A stretch of DNA of 34,807 bases from Chara braunii (taxonomy: Eukaryota > Streptophyta > Charophyceae > Charales > Characeae), in NCBI GenBank assembly GCA_003427395.1, contig BFEA01000087.1:2199076-2233882 (forward strand), read 5' to 3'. The notes beneath the pieces are model-generated. The model searched no databases. It was not told the DNA's origin and saw nothing but the letters and a program-made list of their open reading frames with translations. This document shows positions 21,490 through 32,149 of this stretch, piece by piece. Made by a program: the position numbers and the translations under genes. How positions within the stretch are numbered: position 1 is the first letter of the stretch; each line of letters opens with the position of its first letter.

Positions 21490-21815
21490 ATGAGCCTCCA
21501 AGTTACAGCGATACCCGCTATCAGAAGCCTAACAACCTTTCTAAGTTTCAGTATTGCTCCTCTAAGTCAAACCGTCGCCTGTTGACTCTCTAACTACCCT
21601 CCAAATCGCAGTAGTGCCCCCCCCCCCTTCTCTTGCGGCTTGACCACTCTTCAAATCACNNNNNNNNNNNNNNNNNNNNNNNNNNNNNNNNNNNNNNNNN
21701 NNNNNNNNNNNNNNNNNNNNNNNNNNNNNNNNNNNNNNNNNNNCCCTCCAAATCGCAGTAGTGCCCCCCCCCCCTTCTCTTGCGGCTTTACCACTCTTCA
21801 AATCGCACTAGAACC
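21490..21815. repeat. Degenerate ~60-bp tandem repeat with an assembly gap
   Basis: CCCTCCAAATCGCAGTAGTG, a C11-12 run, TTCTCTTGCGGCTT and ACCACTCTTCAAATC appear on both sides of an 84-base N gap (21660-21743). More diverged units (TCCAAGTTACAGCGATACC, TCTAAGTTTCAGTATTGC) precede it. The gap probably hides further copies. Confidence 0.8.
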
Positions 21816-21974
21816 AGCCAACTCGCGACCATGCGTTGAGGAGATGGCACTCTGTTGAATCCCCAACTTGCAGCAGCTGCCTACCTTACGCCTTCAATCA
21901 CTGAGGTGACAACCCACAGGCCGAGAGGTAAAGCCTGCAAGCTTGTGACCTGCTTTGCTTGATAGTACACTGGT

Positions 21975-22525
21975 TAATCAGGTGAGTATTCTATCCCACT
22001 ACCTTGTTCTCACTGCTCCCATCAATGGGGTAGGCGGTGTAGCCGTCAGCAGGTAAGTTTCCACTCCTGTGCCCAGGCTCACGCGACTTCCTCCAACAAA
22101 GTGGCCAAACCAGCATGAATCTTTCAGTCGATAGCAGGACCGCACGACCACTAGCGCTGCCTAGTGTTGCTTGCTGTTGTGCTTACCGATTGAGGGTCCC
22201 CCTCTTTACTCCCTCATCTTCTTCCACATGCACCTGCCCGTACAACGAGAGAGGTATAGCCGTATTTAGTTATCCAACTTTACGTCCGGCCCGTTCGCAA
22301 CCTCCCTCCGATAGAAAGAGTAACACCCCGTCCAATAGGTAAGTCGAAGCCTTCTTCGTGGATGGACCTACGCTACTCCCATTCTGTCATGCATGAAGAG
22401 GAGGGATCCTACCTTCGATAGGATGGGCAACGCATCGAGGTAACAAGTAAGTCTCCAAAACCAGCGACCGGCTTCACGCTTCTTTGGATGAGCAACGCCT
22501 GCATGAATCTTCTACTATAACAGGG
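21975..22525 (+). other. Series of plus-strand splice-donor-like sites
   Basis: Strong donors occur at CAG-gtgagt (21980), CAG-gtaagt (22052), TAG-gtaagt (22339), CAA-gtaagt (22447) and GGG-gtaagt (22523). The sequence before the last two (GGATGGGCAACGC, GGATGAGCAACGC...GAATCTTC) resembles the antisense of the VDSF-family repeat. No continuous reading frame could be joined across them. Confidence 0.35.
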
Positions 22526-22799
22526 GTAAGTTCATCGCCAGCCTGTTTAGCCTCGTTGCCAGACTGCAGCTCCTCTAGACCTCATCGCCCAAACTACTCG
22601 TTAGCAACGGATTCGATCATCATCAAAACTCGCAGTTACCCTCTTATCTTGCCTAATGACTTCAAGAGACAAGTGGGGTATTCCACTTCCCGCTTCTGCC
22701 ATCTCTCTTTTCAAGGGCATCACTTCTCTCCTACCCTTTCTATACACTAATCTGGTGCAAAATTCGTCATTACCATCTACCCCGGGATTGCATCTTAGA

Positions 22800-24740
22800 T
22801 CGCAAGAAACGGTCAAAATATAGCAGAGTTACACTAGTTTCACTCTCCACTTTCTTTCCTCCCCGCCATAGCTCCGCGCACTGATTTTCTCACTAATCGT
22901 CCCCTTCCCAACTCTTATTCCAAAACGAACCCCACTATTGATTTCGCCCTACTAACAAACCCCTACTTACCTCCTTACCACACTCAACCCCACTGGGAGC
23001 CAAGATTCTCCCGCTTCACAGTCTCTTTGTCGTTGTCTTTCGCTTCTTTCCTATCCCCACTTACTAATGGATCCGGTCACAAAACGCATTCGGGTGCATT
23101 CCCCTTTTCTGCGCTCGTACCCTGCCTTTCTCTGCTTGCTCCTCCTTATCTCTTCGGATCTCCCCGCCCGCAGTACTCCGATCTCGTTTCCACCATAGCC
23201 CACTCACCCGCTACATGCACCCCACGCACCTCTACGTCTAGATTCGGCCTCACTCCTTTTGCCTGCTGCCCGTCGCTAGCCGCCTCGCTGCCCAGCTTCA
23301 GCGCTCCGTCGCCCGCTCTGCCTTGCTGCCCAGCTTCAGCGCTCGCCCTTGCGTGCGTTCGCGTCCTCACTTGCCTCACCTTCGCTGCCTTTCCTCCTTC
23401 GTACCCGAGTTCCCACCCAGTGCTACCTATCGCCGTGCAGCCCGACAAGGTGAAGAAGCAGTCCCCAATAATCGCAACTAACATATGGGGCTTCGACTGG
23501 AAACAGTCAGGCGCCTCAATGAATCTTTCGCCCTTATACCCGAGGCCTTCGAACGTTGCACGCAGTTGCGGCGTCATAAGCCTTACTCGTTGCCTCTGGT
23601 CGCCCTGTTCAGGCAGAGCCAACCCATAGTACCGTGGGCCCCTCTCTGCTACAATGCCCTGACCGTTCTTGCCCAGGCGCTATTCACCTCTTTTCGGGTC
23701 TCAAATGGGCACACACACTCAACTCCCTTTCAGCAAGCAGTAGGCGGCGGACCGTATACCCGCGATGACCCCTGTCCTCTCCGCCGCAGCTCCACAGGCC
23801 CGCTCAGAATGGTCTTCAATTCCCTTCCACCTTAGGCTATCAGCCCCCTCCAAGTGGGAGGTGAGGGAAACCACGACCGTGGACCTTGGTGGGAGTAACA
23901 AATATTCAAATGAAAACTTTGACGACCGAAGTGGAGAGGGTTCCCGCGACCCGCAGCTTGTCGTGGCTCCGCTGGGGTCTCTCAACAGCGCCCGTCGCAG
24001 CTCTGCTTCGTTGTTCTTACCACCGGCCAGCTAGCGCCTTAGCGTAGTGACCTTCCTATCTGCTCCGGCCTGCCTGAGGGAACTTCGGGGAAGGCCAGCT
24101 ACAAGTCGGGCTGATTAGTCTTTCGCTCCTAAACCCAAGCCCTACAAACCTTTTACCTGGCAGCACTGCGTGCTTTCTCAAGGAACTCCTCGTCTGCTAC
24201 GCTCAGGTAGTGCCAGCCACCTATCGGGTTCCCAACGGGCGAACTTACATTCAGTCTCTCTCACGGCAAACTGCGGGGAGCAGACAACGCTTCCCCAGAT
24301 AGTCCCTGCCGCTTAGGTTCCTTCCAGCTTAAGGCTAATCCCCCGCCGACTCGCATGCACATCGAACTCCTCGGTGAGTACTTCAAATAATCAAGGTAGA
24401 GGGACTTCGCCAGCCCCCCTAACACGCAGGGACTGCTGATCAACCAAAAGAGGCGAGTGCTAAAGGTACTCGACTGCCGCGACGGCCTCCAAGCCCAGCA
24501 TTGCGTCAACGTCGAAGAACGCCGGAGTAAAATAATAATATGTCAGGCAAATAAGAAATATTTAGAAACTTTTAATCGTCGTAATATGACGAATGAGGAA
24601 AACGAAAACACTAGCACCGTTCTAACGCCGCCGACTGTAAAATCAAGGGGGATAGCCCCGTCGGGCCCTCAACTCCTCGCTCCCCTTCGCGCCACTCTGA
24701 TAGTCCCGCGCCGTCGCCGCTCGATCTCGATCCCTTAATC
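22800..24740. other. C-rich region with overlapping ORFs of uncertain meaning
   Basis: A plus-strand ORF of 200 codons (23027-23629), a second plus ORF of 116 codons (23485-23835) and a minus ORF of 158 codons (23146-23622) overlap. None shows a recognisable domain. High C content suppresses stops here, so length alone is weak evidence. A 20-bp direct repeat, GCTGCCCAGCTTCAGCGCTC, occurs at 23287 and 23325. Confidence 0.25.
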
Positions 24741-24949
24741 TTTTTAATGAAAGTCTGACGCTGTAACCACTAGTCATAGGCCTAAGCTTGGTCTAGTTTT
24801 GACGGACATCCAACTAAACAAATACTGTGCGACACGCAGATTTACGGAACGTCTTCAGCTGTTGAACAAGCAACACCTCCCCTTAATTCATTGTAGTTGA
24901 CGTGTCATAAAATGGGCAGCATAACCTCACCGGAAACACTGTCGCCGTC

Positions 24950-25250
24950 GTACAGAAAAAAACGGCAACACTTCCCCACTGACAGTGCTGCTGCTGCCAT
25001 GCCAAAAACATGGCAGCACTTCCCTCTCAAAAGAAAAGGTTGCCATCGAGCCAAAATTTCAGCAGCATAACCCCACAAAAAAAATATTGTCGTTATCGTG
25101 CCTCCAAACGGACAGCACCTCCCCTTAGGGAGACCTTGATGTTGTTGTGTCGTCTGTCCGGCAGCACCTCCCCACCATGTTGCCATCGTGTCGAAACCCT
25201 CGTGGCATAACCTCCCGAAAAATGAGGTATGCCTTGCCACGCCGTTGGCC
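24950..25250. repeat. ~65-bp minisatellite with CAGCACYTCCC core and hairpins
   Basis: Cores such as GGCAACACTTCCCC, GGCAGCACTTCCC, GACAGCACCTCCCC, GGCAGCACCTCCCC and GGCATAACCTCCC recur about every 60-80 bases. One unit folds as TGCTGCCATG/CATGGCAGCA (24992-25001, 25009-25018). Confidence 0.75.
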
Positions 25251-25385
25251 CTTGGCGCAGCCTCACTGCCACAAACCTCTGGCTATGGCTGCCCTTCCTC
25301 TTCTAGTACTCCTGCAGACCACCAACACCTTCTCCAATAGCACCTCCGCCGGCATCAGTGCCCCTCACAATGCGATGGAGCTCAT

Positions 25386-25694
25386 CCTGCACATGAAGTG
25401 CAGGTGAGCAGCATCACAGCCTCAACAATTGTGAGGCAAGTGTGGGTGCTGCTGGCTTTTATAGCTAGTTGAAGGACTGTGGGCAGCTGCTTAACCCACT
25501 GCCGAAAAAAAGGAGTTGAGCTAGGCCCTTGATCGGAACCCACGATCGACGGCCAGAAACATTGATATTTCCCTAGGGGAATCAAAGCCTTTTGTCCCCA
25601 AAAGCATCTAGCTATTCCCTCAGGCCACATGCTTCTGGAACTGGTTGTACCCAACCAAAATGCTGCAGCCTGTTCAAAAAATGAACAGGTGCAG
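25386..25694. repeat. Chain of six short hairpins
   Basis: CCTGCAC/GTGCAGG (25386-25404), GCCTCA/TGAGGC (25419-25437), TTCCC/GGGAA (25569-25581), CTTTTG/CAAAAG (25589-25604), TGGTTG/CAACCA (25642-25657), CCTGTTCA/TGAACAGG extended by CTGCA/TGCAG (25663-25694). Loops are 3-7 bases. Confidence 0.75.
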
Positions 25695-25805
25695 TTACCC
25701 CCCATACTCACACATGCTCACACCTAAGCACGTACCGCTGCCACATACGTGGCCTTTTCGTTTCTCATTTCCTCCCCCCTTTCTTTTTCTTTTCCTGTAG
25801 GGGCA

Positions 25806-26097
25806 GTTCGTCGTTCTGAGACGAACTACCACCCCCGCCACTTCATAGGGTCAACTAGAGTCAAGCTCAATAGGGTCCTTATTCTCCTTTTTAGTCGCAC
25901 GCCTGTATCTGGTTCACTTATCGCGCCTGATCCAGGCACAACAACTGCCCACCAAATCACATTACAACCTGTTTTGAACGGACACAGTCTTGGTGGGGAA
26001 ACCAAACGGTGCAATGTATGTTTATGCGTTGTAGCAGTAGATTCGTTCGATATTGCTCATCCTATCGATGAAGGTACCACGAGGCCAGACGCTAGTT

Positions 26098-26099
<2 letters not shown>
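25806..26099 (+). CDS. Possible exon or gene fragment carrying a VDSF-type unit
   Basis: A plus-strand ORF (opens at 25749) follows a good acceptor, TTTTCCTGTAG at 25800, and runs to the TAG at 26097-26099. It contains VDSFDIAHPIDEGTTRP near its end (26038-26088), the same peptide motif as the minus-strand units at 6.5-8.8 kb. An upstream exon ending at a gtgagc donor (25405) codes MAALPLLVLLQTTNT, signal-peptide-like, but its phase does not match this ORF. No known domain. Confidence 0.25.

Positions 26100-26135
<36 letters not shown>
26100..26135. repeat. (CT)n microsatellite
   Basis: About 18 perfect CT dinucleotides. Confidence 0.97.
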
Positions 26136-26138
<3 letters not shown>

Positions 26139-26325
26139 TGTCGCCAGCGACTTGTCGTGAAAGTCCTCCGAGAGAGACGACTAGAGGTCCGAACGACGCT
26201 GCTAATGTGCTCGTTCGACCACCAGAAAACGATTCGCGCGTCCCTCGCAAACTGAAAACCACCAAAGCATGTGCAGAGAGTCCTTCGTAACACAATCCTC
26301 ACGCCCTGAACGTAGCCGCCCTATG

Positions 26326-26370
26326 GCGGCAGATTCGCTCGATTTTGCTAATCCATTGATGGCAGCAACA
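26326..26370 (+). repeat. VDSF-family exon-like unit
   Basis: Plus-strand reading ADSLDFANPLMAA, with GCAGATTCGCTCGATTTTGC close to the core of the other copies. Confidence 0.55.
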
Positions 26371-26417
26371 TCTTGCTCGACGAAACGAACAGGCACTTCC
26401 AAAACGAAACGAACTAA

Positions 26418-26547
26418 AAGAAAAAAAAAATAAAGAAAATCTTAAAAAAAGAATAAACGAATCCAAAATAAAATCTAACTAAAAAAATCTAAGCAAAAAA
26501 AAAAAATAATAATAAAAAAAAAAATGATTAAAAAAAAAAAAAAAAGG
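26418..26547. repeat. A-rich low-complexity tract
   Basis: AAATAAA/AAAAAT sequence with runs of 8-16 A. Confidence 0.95.
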
Positions 26548-26564
26548 TTACATTACAACGAAAC

Positions 26565-26657
26565 GGTTGCCCGTCACTTCGGACGCCTGCAACCAATCTG
26601 GGGACTAAAAGTCCCCAGTCACTTCAGATAGCGCCACATGGCGCTTCACTTAATTTT

Positions 26658-26694
<37 letters not shown>

Positions 26695-26741
26695 CTTCCG
26701 TTGGCAAGCCAACAGTCACTGTTCGTGGAACACCCACGAAC
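26565..26741. repeat. Hairpin chain around a 35-base poly(T)
   Basis: GGTTGC/GCAACC (26565-26594), CTGGGGACT/AGTCCCCAG (26598-26618), AGCGCC/GGCGCT (26630-26645), T35 at 26660-26694, GTTGGC/GCCAAC (26700-26713) and GTTCGTGG/CCACGAAC (26721-26741). On the minus strand the T-run is a poly(A) 3' of the U6 pseudogene. The sequence GAGTTCGATCCC at 26751 resembles a tRNA B-box. Confidence 0.75.
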
Positions 26742-26772
26742 TGTAGACCCGAGTTCGATCCCAGTTGGATTT

Positions 26773-26866
26773 AAAAACAAATTGGACAATTTTTCGATTT
26801 ATGCGTGTTATCCTTGCGCAGGGGCCATGCTAATTTGTGCGGTCGATCTTGGTTGCGCAATGTCCG
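26773..26866 (-). pseudogene. U6: U6 snRNA pseudogene
   Basis: The minus strand carries ATTAGCATGGCCCCTGCGCA, AGGATAACACGCATAAATCG and a TGTCCAATTTGTTTTT end. This matches the 3' half of plant-type U6 snRNA nearly base for base; the CATAAATCG variant is plant-like rather than vertebrate. The 5' half is strongly diverged: only TTCG...GGACAT and an AGATCGA-like stretch remain, and the ACAGAGA box needed for 5' splice-site pairing is lost (CGCACAA). The AGC triad is intact. It is therefore not functional. A poly(A) lies downstream on the same strand (T35 at 26660-26694), suggesting retroposition, possibly as a chimera. Confidence 0.85.
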
Positions 26867-26923
26867 CGATCGAACGATTGAAATTGACCACGCCGACAGC
26901 AACTAGGGTGGCCTGCTCCAAAA

Positions 26924-27011
26924 GGAGCTAGCCCAGAGGCGCGACATACCTCATTCGATCCCGGTGTTTGTCGGGTATAAGTCGTGTGTTGTAACCTACT
27001 GGGCTAGCTCC
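26924..27011 (-). other. tRNA-like foldback element, copy 2
   Basis: GGAGCTAGCCCAG (26924-26936) and CTGGGCTAGCTCC (26999-27011) form a perfect 13-bp terminal stem. On the minus strand it begins GGAGCTAGCCCAGTAGG, with an A-box, has a B-box-like GGATCGAATGA and ends before TTTT. The 5' end matches copy 1 at 4986 (GGAACTAGCTCAGTAGG). Confidence 0.6.
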
Positions 27012-27066
27012 TTTCACAGGAGCTATGCCCGCAACCCTTCTATTTGAAGGGTTGCGGCCCAGTAGG
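26995..27066. repeat. Perfect three-way-junction foldback
   Basis: Outer stem CCTACTGGGC/GCCCAGTAGG (26995-27004, 27057-27066) encloses TAGCTCCT/AGGAGCTA (27005-27012, 27018-27025) and CCGCAACCCTT/AAGGGTTGCGG (27029-27039, 27047-27057). It shares CTGGGCTAGCTCC with the tRNA-like foldback, so the two folds exclude each other. Confidence 0.85.
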
Positions 27067-27069
27067 CTG

Positions 27070-27604
27070 CCTGTTTCAAGCTTAGTTAGACTCACGCCTG
27101 CCTCACCCATTTCGAAGCCGGCTCCCTGCCACCTAACCGACTGGAGTCCAGCTCGACGGCTCAGTAAGGCACCCTTTTAGCCATGTATCCGGCTTCGGGT
27201 CCCGAACGAGTCAAATCACGCAACCCAAAAAAATCAATAGGCCTCTTAATTTTTCCGCGTCACGACCCCTTATCTGGCGCATCCCTCTTTTGTATGCCTA
27301 CTTAGGCCCTGAATCGGGCAGCTGCTTAGTCGCGCATCGTTATTTTAATTAGTGTATGTCTATTTCTAGCATTTCCACGCCCACATGCCTCAGCGGCCTT
27401 GCTAGAAGCCGATGACTATCGCCATTACCTTCGGACGGCGCAAGCGTTCGAACTAAAATCTTGAAACGTTTCAGTCTCTCGGTCGTAGGTTAGTCTGAAT
27501 GAACTTTTAGCAATGTCGGTCTTATCAAGTAATTCAATTCAACAAAAATAATTGGACAGTGTCGGACATTTAAAATCCCCGGCAAATACCCTTGTCAGGT
27601 TATT
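27070..27604. other. Spacer; nothing recognised
   Basis: No ORF, RNA or repeat of note seen between the junction foldback and the LINE remnant. Confidence 0.5.
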
Positions 27605-27629
27605 TGCCCCGACAACATTACTTTAAAAA

Positions 27630-28148
27630 ATGTTAGCCAAAGCTATAGCCAATAGGATAATTCCAATAATGCCTGATCTTATCCATCCTTCAAAAATTGG
27701 ATTTATGAAAGATCAACATATACAAGACAATATTCTTCTAATCAATGAAATGTTGAAACTCTCAAGACGGTCTCACTCGAAAAATGCCTCTATTTTTATA
27801 GATTTTGAGAAAGCCTATGATCACGTGGATTTGCGGTTTTTATATACGTCCTTTTTAAGACTGAATTTAGGACCTTTATTTTGCAAATGGATCAACATTC
27901 TACACTCCAATGTCACAACCAGGATTCAAGTGAATGGTCTTCTCTCCCCTAAAATCAAACTTCAAAGATCAGTATGTCAAGTGGACCCTCTAACACCATT
28001 CCTTTTTCTCATAATAATGGAAACACTAGCAGTCAATCTAAGATCTAACCAGAACCTTCAGCGCTTACAAATTGTGGGGATACCTGAGGAAACGATTCTC
28101 ATTAGTTATATGTTTGCAAATGACCTCACTGTAATATTGGAAGCTTGA
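27630..28148 (+). pseudogene. LINE reverse transcriptase domain, inactive
   Basis: 172 codons with recognisable non-LTR RT motifs: LAKAIANRI (2-10), GFMKDQHIQDNILLINE (24-40), motif A SIFIDFEKAYDHV with catalytic Asp at 58, QVDPLTPF (117-124; usually QGDPLSP), and motif C FANDLTV (162-168). The first Asp of the conserved FADD is Asn, which would abolish catalysis. It copied RNA into DNA at the target site in the intact element. The ORF ends at a TGA where CGA would restore the family pattern, consistent with CpG decay. Confidence 0.9.
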
Positions 28149-29694
28149 CAAGAAAATATTAAAAAAATTAAAGCACTCATGGATAAGTTTGCTATGATAT
28201 CAAGCATGGTAGTTGACTGAGGAAGTACAACACAAGGTTGGTGGGTTCACTCAAATGGGATTAAACCCCCTTAAATACCTAGGATTAAATGGTTACCACT
28301 TGAGGTGCCCATTCGAGTGTTTGGAGTATTTTTCGCTCAACACTGGATAAAATGAATGAATGGAAAAATAACACACATCAATCTTTGGTAGAGCATTAGT
28401 TATTAACAATGTTGTGCTATCATCTATATGGTACAAGTCAATTATCTGGTCCATTAAAAAAACCGTAACCAAAACTTTAAAGAAGTTAATAACATCCTTT
28501 CCTTAGAAAGCGGACCATCTGACACCTACAGTAATTCCAAGGGTAGCTTGACTAACTCTTATACAACCAAAATCAAGATGGGTTTTAGGTTTGTTAGACC
28601 CAGATTTTCAAAGTCAAGCCTTGTCGCTCCAATGGATTAAAAAATAATTTTTGAAACAGAGTTATTATGACTCTCCTTGGCCCTAGAACAAATCAAAAGA
28701 CTTGCCCCCCCCCCTCTGCAGAGAATATGCATCTACTTGCATGGTTGGAGTATCCTACGTCCCAGTTTCTCATCGCAAGAAGAAGGAATAAGAGGTGAAT
28801 CCAAAAATGATTTGATTTTAAACAATTTTTGGACCTTCTTGCTAAAATCATGCAGGAAATTGCCAGTACCTGATAAACCTTTCCCATTAACATATGGAGA
28901 AATCTTATGCCAACCCCTTTTCAGTAATAAGTGAATACCAGTTCAGCATAGATATATCTTTAATAGTTCTTCATAATAAGGATTAAAGACCCATGGGGCC
29001 CAATATCAAAAGGATAAAAATCAGCAACTCAATTGAGAGTCGATCTACGTTATGCACACCATCTCACTAAATCTCTGGAACAAATCACTTCTTCTGCTCC
29101 CTTGACTTGGTCATTGTCACTTAAAAAAATTGTCCGTTTTGCAAGAATCAGATTGGGTAGCTGGTTTTGATCACAATAATCAAAAGATTATAGAACAGGT
29201 CGTATGTACGCATCAAGATTGGGTTGGTCAACATTTTCCAAATTAAAAGGGATTTCACGTTAACTAAATACGATCCTTATAAGGGAATTTTTTTTTCTGA
29301 ATCCACTTTGTATATGATCAAAGTTTTGTCGATCCCCCCATACAACATATGGTGTGCATACCTCCCTGAAATACCAATCCCAAAACTTCCCATAGACATA
29401 GAACAATGAAGACGGCAAATTAATAAAAAACAAAGACCCAAAATGTTGCACTCTCTTACAATTAGAACCACTTATCCCCTACTGAGACCGAGGGTTGATG
29501 TCCCTGCTATGATTCAAGATCGATGAGCCTGACATCTTAATATCAATAATGACATTCTCATAACCATATGATGGTTTAAACGGATTAAAGAGAGATGAAT
29601 GAAGTTTGTCTCTCTGCAATGGCAGATATTACATAGGTGCTTACCCACCAATGATTGGTTGACATATCACACTCTATAACAGAAAGGTATAGCA

Positions 29695-29889
29695 ACACCT
29701 TGGTCTCAATTTTGTATCAAGACAAGTCCTTTACGCAAATACAGAGAAACTATCGAACATATACTCATTAAGTGTCCAGACTCAATTCTCATGTGGAAAA
29801 AATGGGACAACATATGGAGGGGGCTCACAAAACCTTTACTATTTGGAAAGAAAGACTATACTTTGGGCCTTGTGGTAAACGATGTGTAA
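29695..29889 (+). pseudogene. LINE C-terminal zinc-binding (zf-RVT-like) remnant
   Basis: A 65-codon open stretch reads TPWSQFCIKTSPLRKYRE then TIEHILIKCPDSILMWKKW. The Cys...IEHxxxxCP arrangement is that of the zinc-binding region after plant LINE reverse transcriptases. The first Cys pair is reduced to one Cys. Confidence 0.75.
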
Positions 29890-30599
29890 GGGTGATGAAA
29901 AAAATGAGGATCGACGGAAAATAACTCTAGGATATCATCATTTAGTTTGTAGAAACTAAGATTAGGCCTCAATGGGCTAACCAAAATCAAACTCAATTCC
30001 TTTCAACAAAAATCTAATATTCAAAAAGACATCTTGAAATTAGAATTGGACTGGCTTGGGGATTTGGAAGAGAGAAAGGTTGAAAAAGTGGAATGGGCAA
30101 GTCAAAAAGGGTCGGATTTACCTTTCAAAAAGGACTATAAGTTTATGTTCAATTCCTCGTTTGCTTTTAAGTCAAGAGATTCTCTTAGGAAAGCTGAGGA
30201 ATTTCCACAACTATTTCCCCATTCAGATAAGGCATTGGAAAATTACAATGGTTTGGTAGGGGGGAAGATGTGGTTGCTTAATAACATTATTTGTCAAGGA
30301 TATCTATAGGGGTCTGGCGGCCCATTTGAGATTGAAAAAGTGGTTTGTGCTATCCTTGAACTGATTGTAATACCTTATTATGCTCTTGTACCTTGTAAGG
30401 GACGCGAGACTCCTTTTCCAGCAGGTATCACTCCCCACCAATAGATGGAGCCATATTTTGAAAAAAAAAAAAAGAGGAGCCCTAAGTAGGTATAAAATCC
30501 AACAGAGGTTCAATATGCATTCTTTGCTAAATCTTGAGGTGACTATTCATCCACAAATGTACAAATGCAACTATTGTAACGAAAATTTATGGTAAGGGT

Positions 30600-32140
30600 T
30601 CACGTCTTCCAACAAGTTCAACCTCCCACTACCTTATTTCTTGTGCCACTTATTTTCTTCATATTTCTTGTGACACCAACGAACCCTTTTAATTACTGAT
30701 GAGAGTTGATGAAACCTTATTGATTGATTAAAAACTTTTGTTTTTCGTTATCAATGTCGACTATCGATTTCTGATTCACTATTTAGAAAGAGACCCTATG
30801 AGTTGTATTGCGACCTACTATAAAGCCTAAAGATGCATTGTGCGAGTCAGCATACTTGAACTTCGTACATATAAAGTATTAATAAAAGGTAAAGCAAATA
30901 GTGAAACAAATACAAGACCTATTGCAGCAACCTCCTAATTTATTCGGTATACTACGAAGAATTTCATAAATAGGTAAAAAATACCATTCTCACACTATAC
31001 GAGTTGGAGTTGACATATGATTTGCAGGTATATAATTATCAGGATGTCCCAATACGTTAGGTGCATAAAAAATAAAAATAGAGGGGTAAAGGAAAAGGAC
31101 CGAAGGGGGGGGAGAGAACAAGGAGAAGCCAAATAAACGAGGGGCAAAAAGGGTTCAGAATCTGGAAGAAAAAATATCGATCAGTTGAGTTAGATGTACT
31201 AAAAAAAGTAGAGTAGCTACCATACTCCGAGTTGCTTGAATTTATCCTTAAAAACAATCACGTCGCTCATCCTTGTTAATATTTTCATCATCCTTGACAA
31301 AATTTGACCTCATCATATCTTCCAATAAAAATTTAATTAGGATTACATAGACAAAATTTTCTCTTGAGCTGATTAATTTTCTTAATCGAGGTGCGTTTTA
31401 TCATATATCTCCTAAGGTTTTTCTTCACCCCGACCTATTCAAAATGAAACTCTTGAATCTTTTCTTTGCATTTAGCTACACCTCCCTTCATCTGCAACTT
31501 CTTTTGGAAGTTGTCATCTTGAAAAAATTTGAGAATGTACTAATTGAATATATCTGCCTTAGCTTATGGGGGCACCATATAAAATTTCTTTATTTCGTAG
31601 GAACATTTGATATGCCATATTGCCATAAAAAATGACTGTCTTGAGATGTAAATAGTGACCACACTTCCATGTTTTTTTCCAAAAGTCCGTAGAGGAGTGG
31701 TAGAATTTCCTACCGAGGATCAATCCTCTAATGTGCATCTGAGTCGAGTCCCACCAATACCAAATAGACATAACATAAGACAATGTCCCCATTGTTGTTT
31801 TTTGTTAATTAGAGGTTGACAACATTTTTACAAAGGAGACCACATATCTTATTGGTTTTGTTGTTAACATGACCCAATCTAATATCGAAAGGCAATCGTG
31901 TAAGACCTTACTCTAGACTTGATCGTAAAATGCCGATATCAACTTTACGTTTGCGGATCAGGGTAGTATCATATGTAGTTAATAAGTGATGTCATTTTCG
32001 CCAAATTTTTCATCGAAACTGCCACATTGTCCTGGTTTTTTATTTTTTTCTTCATTTTTTCTTTTGTGATATATATGTGCTTTGCGATATATCAAATATT
32101 CAATTTGAACATATTTTGATCATTAACAAAGTTGGTGAAA
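30600..32140. other. AT-rich region; no gene recognised
   Basis: Only short ORFs without recognisable domains. A fragment related to the foldback family lies at about 31957-32030. Confidence 0.5.
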
Positions 32141-32149
32141 AATAACAAA

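Larger units (their letters stand above)
27605..30310 (+). pseudogene. Decayed LINE retrotransposon, 3' part of ORF2
   Basis: Homology to LINE ORF2 begins abruptly near the NITLK...LAKAIANRI block before RT motif 1, so the element is 5'-truncated. Fragments continue in shifting frames: QENIKKIKALMDKFAMISS after an in-frame TGA (28146-28148), then a WVLGLLDPDFQSQALSLQW-like segment near 28580-28640, a WQILHRCLPTNDWL-like segment near 29618-29665 and the zinc-binding region at 29695-29889. Many stops and frameshifts; no intact ORF. An ORF at 30034-30309 may be the C-terminal tail. A candidate A13 tail lies at 30460-30472. Confidence 0.85.

Noticed and set aside
23027-23629. 200-codon plus-strand ORF as a protein-coding gene
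   Set aside because: A 158-codon ORF overlaps on the other strand, the DNA is C-rich so stops are rare, and neither translation shows a recognisable domain.
26773-26866. Functional U6 snRNA gene
   Set aside because: The ACAGAGA box and 5' half are lost.
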